The position numbers were made by a program, and so were the translations under genes. A stretch of 64,000 nt of DNA from Planosporangium flavigriseum (GTDB taxonomy: Bacteria > Actinomycetota > Actinomycetes > Mycobacteriales > Micromonosporaceae): assembly GCF_011947225.1 (NCBI RefSeq), contig NZ_JAATVW010000013.1, positions 108,344-172,343 on the forward strand, given 5' to 3'. The notes beneath the pieces are model-generated. The model saw only the letters and a list, made by a program, of their open reading frames with translations, was not told where the DNA came from and made no database searches. Positions within the stretch are counted from its first letter, which is position 1. Each line of letters opens with the position of its first letter. Below are positions 60,270 through 64,000 of this stretch, piece after piece.

Positions 60270-62942
60270 TCATACCCCCGCGAGCGTGTCGAGCTGGCGG
60301 CTCAGCCGCTCCAGCTCAGCCTCGGCCGCCGCGAGCCGGCCCCGGATCTTGCCGACGACCTGCTCCGGCGCCTTACCGACGAACGCGGGGTTGTCGAGCT
60401 TGGCGCGGCACTGCGCCGCCTCCTTCTCCGCGGCCGCGCGGTCCTTCTCCAGTCGCGCCCGCTCGGCGGCGACGTCGATCGAACCCCGGGTGTCGAGCTC
60501 CACCACAACTCCCCCGCCCACCTGAAGCGTCGCGGTGGCCGCGAAGGCGTCACCGGGTGCGTCGAGGCGCGCGAGCGAACGGATCAACGGCTCGTGCCCG
60601 GCGAGCCCGTTAAGGCCGGCGAGTCGGGCGTTGACCCGCTGGCCGGGCTTGAGCCCCTGGTCGGAGCGGAAACGCCGGACCTCGGTGACGACCCGCTGCA
60701 GGGCCGCGAGCTCCGCCTCGGCCGCCTCATCCACGTACGCCGGGTCAGCCGCCGGCCAGGCGGCCACCACGATCGAGTGCACGCCGGCGGGCTGCGACGC
60801 GGGCGCCGTCAGCGCCTGCCACAGCTCCTCGGTCACGAACGGCAGCACCGGGTGCAGCAGGCGCAGCAACTGGTCGAGAACGTGACCGAGCACGCGCCGC
60901 GTCCGCGCCGCCGCCTCGGCGTCCCCCGAGTTGAGGATCGGCTTGGTCAGCTCGATGTACCAGTCGGCGACGTCGTCCCAGGCGAAGTGGTAGAGCGTGT
61001 CACAGACCTTGGCGAACTCGTACGCGTCGAAGTACTCGTCGACCTGCGCGGTCACGTGCTGCAGCCGGGACAGGATCCACCGGTCGACGCTGCCCAGCTC
61101 CGACGCCGGCGGCAGGTCGCCCTCCACCGTCGCGCCGCTGAGCAGCGCGTACCGGGTCGCGTTCCACAGCTTGTTGCAGAAGTTGCGCGAGCCCTGGGCC
61201 CACTCTTCGCTGACCGGCACGTCGGAGCCCGGGTTCGCGCCCCGGGCGAGCGTGAACCGGGTCGCGTCGGCACCGAACCGCTCGATCCAGTCCAGCGGGT
61301 CGACGACGTTGCCGAACGACTTCGACATCTTCTTGCCGTGCTGGTCACGGACCATGCCGTGCAGCGCCACCACGTTGAACGGCTGCTCGCCGTTCATCGC
61401 GTACAGCCCGAACATCATCATCCGGGCCACCCAGAAGAACAGGATGTCGTACCCGGTCACCAGCACGCTGGTCGGGTAGAACTTCGCCAGGTCGGTGGTC
61501 TGGTCCGGCCAGCCGAGAGTGGAGAACGGCCACAGGCCACTGGAGAACCAGGTGTCGAGTACGTCCTCGTCCTGGCGCCAGCCCTGCTCCACGGTGCCCG
61601 GTGGCTCCTCGTCCGGGCCGACGCAGACAACTTCGCCGTTGGGCCCGTACCAGACCGGGATGCGATGGCCCCACCACAGCTGGCGCGAAATGCACCAGTC
61701 GTGCATGTTGTCGACCCAGGCGAAGTACCGCTTCGCGAGCTCCTGCGGCTCGATCTTCACCCGGCCGCCGCGCACCGCGTCGCCCGCCGCCTGGGCCAGC
61801 GGCTCGGTACGCACGAACCACTGCAGCGACAGCCGGGGCTCGACGGTCGTGCCGCAGCGGGAGCAGTGCCCGACCGCGTGCACGTACGGCCGCTTCTCCG
61901 ACACGATGCGACCCTCTTCGCGCAGGGCCTCGACGATCGCCGGCCGCGCCTCGTACCGGTCGAGCCCCTCGAACGGGCCGCGGACCGTGATCACGCCGCG
62001 CTCGTCCATAACGGTCAGGCTCGGCAGGCCGTGCCGCTGGCCGATCTCGAAGTCATTCGGATCGTGCGCGGGCGTCACCTTGACCATGCCCGTACCGAAG
62101 CTCGGGTCGACGTGCGCGTCGGCGACGATCGGGATGCGCCGACCGGTCAGCGGCAGCTCGACCTCGGTGCCGATCAGGTGCTGGTAGCGCTCATCGTCGG
62201 GGTGCACGGCGACCGCGGTGTCACCGAGCATCGTCTCGGCCCGGGTGGTGGCAACCACGACCTCGTCGCTGTACCGGATCGAGATCAGCTCGCCCTCGTC
62301 GTCGGAGTGCTCCACCTCGATGTCGCTCAGCGCCGTCAGGCAGCGCGGGCACCAGTTGATGATGCGCTCGGCCCGGTAGATCAGGTCGTCGTCGAATAGC
62401 CGCTTGAAGATGGTGACCACGGCCCGGGACAGGCCCTCGTCCATCGTGAAGCGCTCACGCGTCCAGTCGACGGAGTCGCCGAGGCGGCGCATCTGGCCGA
62501 GGATCTTGCCGCCGGACTCCGCCTTCCACTGCCAGACGCGCTCGATGAACTTCTCCCGGCCCAGGTCATGGCGGGACAAGCCTTCGGCGGCAAGCTGCCG
62601 CTCGACGACGTTCTGCGTCGCGATGCCGGCGTGGTCCATGCCGGGCAGCCACAGCGCCTCGTAGCCCTGCATGCGCTTACGGCGGATCAGGGAGTCCTGA
62701 ATCGTGTGGTCGAGGGCGTGACCGATGTGCAGCGAACCGGTCACGTTCGGCGGGGGGATGACGATGCAGAACGGCGGCTTGTCGCTACCGGCGTCGGCCC
62801 GGAACAGCCCCGCGGATACCCAATGCTCGTACAACCGCTCCTCTACCTGCGCCGGAGAGTACTGCGCGGGCAGAGCTGTACCCTGCCGAGAGTCGGAGCG
62901 GTCGGGCTCGGTGTTCGCGGTGGTCTGAACGGTTTCGGTCAC
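60270..62942 (-). CDS. valS: Valyl-tRNA synthetase
   Basis: Charges tRNA-Val. 890 residues from the GTG at 62942. HIGH motif in [25 protein letters not shown] motif in [20 protein letters not shown]; the editing domain, anticodon-binding domain and C-terminal coiled coil ([20 protein letters not shown]) are all present. First gene of valS-folC-DUF4233. I see no T-box motif in the 175 bp upstream. Confidence 0.97.
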   Translation of the reverse strand: MTETVQTTANTEPDRSDSRQGTALPAQYSPAQVEERLYEHWVSAGLFRADAGSDKPPFCIVIPPPNVTGSLHIGHALDHTIQDSLIRRKRMQGYEALWLPGMDHAGIATQNVVERQLAAEGLSRHDLGREKFIERVWQWKAESGGKILGQMRRLGDSVDWTRERFTMDEGLSRAVVTIFKRLFDDDLIYRAERIINWCPRCLTALSDIEVEHSDDEGELISIRYSDEVVVATTRAETMLGDTAVAVHPDDERYQHLIGTEVELPLTGRRIPIVADAHVDPSFGTGMVKVTPAHDPNDFEIGQRHGLPSLTVMDERGVITVRGPFEGLDRYEARPAIVEALREEGRIVSEKRPYVHAVGHCSRCGTTVEPRLSLQWFVRTEPLAQAAGDAVRGGRVKIEPQELAKRYFAWVDNMHDWCISRQLWWGHRIPVWYGPNGEVVCVGPDEEPPGTVEQGWRQDEDVLDTWFSSGLWPFSTLGWPDQTTDLAKFYPTSVLVTGYDILFFWVARMMMFGLYAMNGEQPFNVVALHGMVRDQHGKKMSKSFGNVVDPLDWIERFGADATRFTLARGANPGSDVPVSEEWAQGSRNFCNKLWNATRYALLSGATVEGDLPPASELGSVDRWILSRLQHVTAQVDEYFDAYEFAKVCDTLYHFAWDDVADWYIELTKPILNSGDAEAAARTRRVLGHVLDQLLRLLHPVLPFVTEELWQALTAPASQPAGVHSIVVAAWPAADPAYVDEAAEAELAALQRVVTEVRRFRSDQGLKPGQRVNARLAGLNGLAGHEPLIRSLARLDAPGDAFAATATLQVGGGVVVELDTRGSIDVAAERARLEKDRAAAEKEAAQCRAKLDNPAFVGKAPEQVVGKIRGRLAAAEAELERLSRQLDTLAGV

Positions 62943-63117
62943 GTAGCGAGTCTACGGCGGAGTACGAATATGGCTACGCTGGCCAGCCTCGCTTGGTATA
63001 GGGACACGTGCATGACCCTGGCCGCCCGACACCGGACCCAGCCGCTACCCTGACCGGAGCCAGATCAAGACCGACATCCGCCAACGGTGCCGCTTGGGAC
63101 TCTCGGCAGGAGGTGCG

Positions 63118-63930
63118 ATGAGCGAGCACGAACGGCCAACGGCTGTCTCAGATGAGGAGCAGCCCGCGGCACCGGCCCACGAAGTTTCCGCCGAGACCCC
63201 GGTGGCAGGGACGACCGGCGCACCTGCCAGTCAGGCTGGCGCCCAGGCACCACCGCCGGCGGACGAGACCGGCGCGATCGAGGTCTTCCTCCCGGCTGAC
63301 GTCACGGCCGCCGACCCGGTGGACAGCGTCGACTCGAGCGACGCGGCTGCCGTGGGTGAACGGCCGGCCTGGCTGCGGCGCCGCAATGTGGCGGTGATCG
63401 GCATCGCCGCGGCCGTACTCGTCCTCACAGCCGTCGCCGGCCCAATCGCCTGGGATGCCTGGCGCCACGACAACGTCGAGATCACGACACCGCCCCGCAT
63501 CGCTGGGCTGGTACTCGACGACAGCCAAGGCGCCCACGAAACGATCGACTACCTGCGCTTGGCGGTGGAAACCGGCGTCTCGTTGAACAAAAGTACAGGC
63601 GCCGTGTACGCCGACGAAGCCGGCCATTCGCGCTCGGTCCTGTTCGTCGGAGGTACCGGCCCGGTGGGTTCCCCGGACGCCGCGCTGACCAAGACCTTCC
63701 TACTGATCAGCGATAACAACGGCGACGTCGAGGGCGTCCGGTCGCTACCCCCAGGTCCCCTCGGCGGCGTAATGAAGTGCGGTTCAACCAAGACCGACAC
63801 CGGGGCGATGGCGGTGTGCGGCTGGGCCGACCAGAGCAGTCTGGGCATCGCGATGTTCCCCAATCGTTCGGTAGATCAGTCGGCCGAGTTGTTACGAGGA
63901 ATGCGGAAGGTGATGCAGCAGAGCCGCTGA
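63118..63930 (+). CDS. Single-span membrane protein of unknown function
   Basis: 270 residues from the ATG at 63118 after AGGAGGTG. A disordered acidic/Pro N terminus (1-80) is followed by one helix (NVAVIGIAAAVLVLTAVAGP) and an extracellular domain (about 115-270: RIAGLVLDDSQGAHETIDYL, MAVCGWADQSSLGIAMFPNR). This pattern is frequent in Micromonosporaceae and related groups. It is divergent to valS. No function assigned. Confidence 0.7.
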   Translation: MSEHERPTAVSDEEQPAAPAHEVSAETPVAGTTGAPASQAGAQAPPPADETGAIEVFLPADVTAADPVDSVDSSDAAAVGERPAWLRRRNVAVIGIAAAVLVLTAVAGPIAWDAWRHDNVEITTPPRIAGLVLDDSQGAHETIDYLRLAVETGVSLNKSTGAVYADEAGHSRSVLFVGGTGPVGSPDAALTKTFLLISDNNGDVEGVRSLPPGPLGGVMKCGSTKTDTGAMAVCGWADQSSLGIAMFPNRSVDQSAELLRGMRKVMQQSR

Positions 63931-64000
63931 ATGCCGGCCTGCCCGCATCTCCGCCGCTCGTTCGTTTCCGACGTCGCTGTAATAAAAAATGGGGCGCCCT
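63931..64000. other. Right edge, no feature
   Basis: 70 bp downstream of the membrane protein with a short A run (ataaaaaat); nothing further can be supported. Confidence 0.5.

Overview
The window is chromosomal DNA from a high-GC Gram-positive actinomycete. Codon choice is strongly GC-biased, GTG starts and 4-bp ATGA/GTGA overlaps are frequent, and the gene order resembles the conserved Mycobacterium/Streptomyces block rpsT-holA-comEC-comEA-degV-phosphatase-rsfS-nadD ... obg-rpmA-rplU-rne-TIGR03936-TIGR03960 ... ndk-folC-valS. The CBM35 and GH18 secreted proteins, DUF2267 and MEDS-domain regulators fit Micromonosporaceae or a relative. That family assignment is inference.

Layout. 1-3.3 kb: a DHA2 drug exporter (cut by the window edge) with its overlapping MarR regulator and a divergent TetR regulator. 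3.2-8.7 kb: a decayed EAL fragment, a zinc alcohol dehydrogenase, a DUF2267 protein, deoA and a Na+/H+ antiporter. 8.8-11.3 kb: a signalling cluster (MEDS-STAS, MEDS-HATPase, stand-alone receiver). 11.8-13.5 kb: a 1.57-kb mini-island between two 110-bp direct repeats that contain the 3' end and terminator of tRNA-Lys(CTT); it holds only a convergent toxin/antitoxin pair. 13.7-16.5 kb: L,D-transpeptidase lipoprotein, rpsT, holA.

18.74-29.18 kb: a 10.4-kb integrative element with a large serine integrase, inserted inside comEC at codon 23-24. The first 24 codons of comEC lie at 29175-29246 and the rest at 16468-18740. The two junctions share a short imperfect sequence, and joining them restores the reading frame. 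The element carries a helix-turn-helix replication-type gene with a DnaA-box-like site and internal 22-bp repeats (possible origin), a DUF2637 membrane protein, a convergent pair of unknown membrane proteins, a 136-bp near-perfect hairpin, a run of small unknown genes, an HNH-nuclease remnant and a P27-like terminase small subunit. I see no conjugation, capsid, portal or large-terminase gene. It looks more like a phage-satellite-type or reduced prophage element than a conjugative one.

29.2-35.3 kb: comEA, degV, histidine phosphatase, rsfS, nadD, pepN. 35.4-40.2 kb: accessory genes (HTH protein, CBM35 protein, second DHA2 exporter, unknown protein). 40.3-49.1 kb: obg, rpmA, rplU, a lipoprotein, RNase E/G and the TIGR03936/TIGR03960 pair. 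49.2-50.6 kb: secreted GH18 chitinase. 50.8-63 kb: plsC-type acyltransferase, ileS with a T-box leader, PhoD phosphatase, ndk, a membrane-anchored VOC protein, DUF4233-folC-valS, and at the right edge a single-span membrane protein.

The main observations are the interrupted comEC with its satellite-like element, and the tRNA-Lys mini-island that retains only a toxin/antitoxin module.
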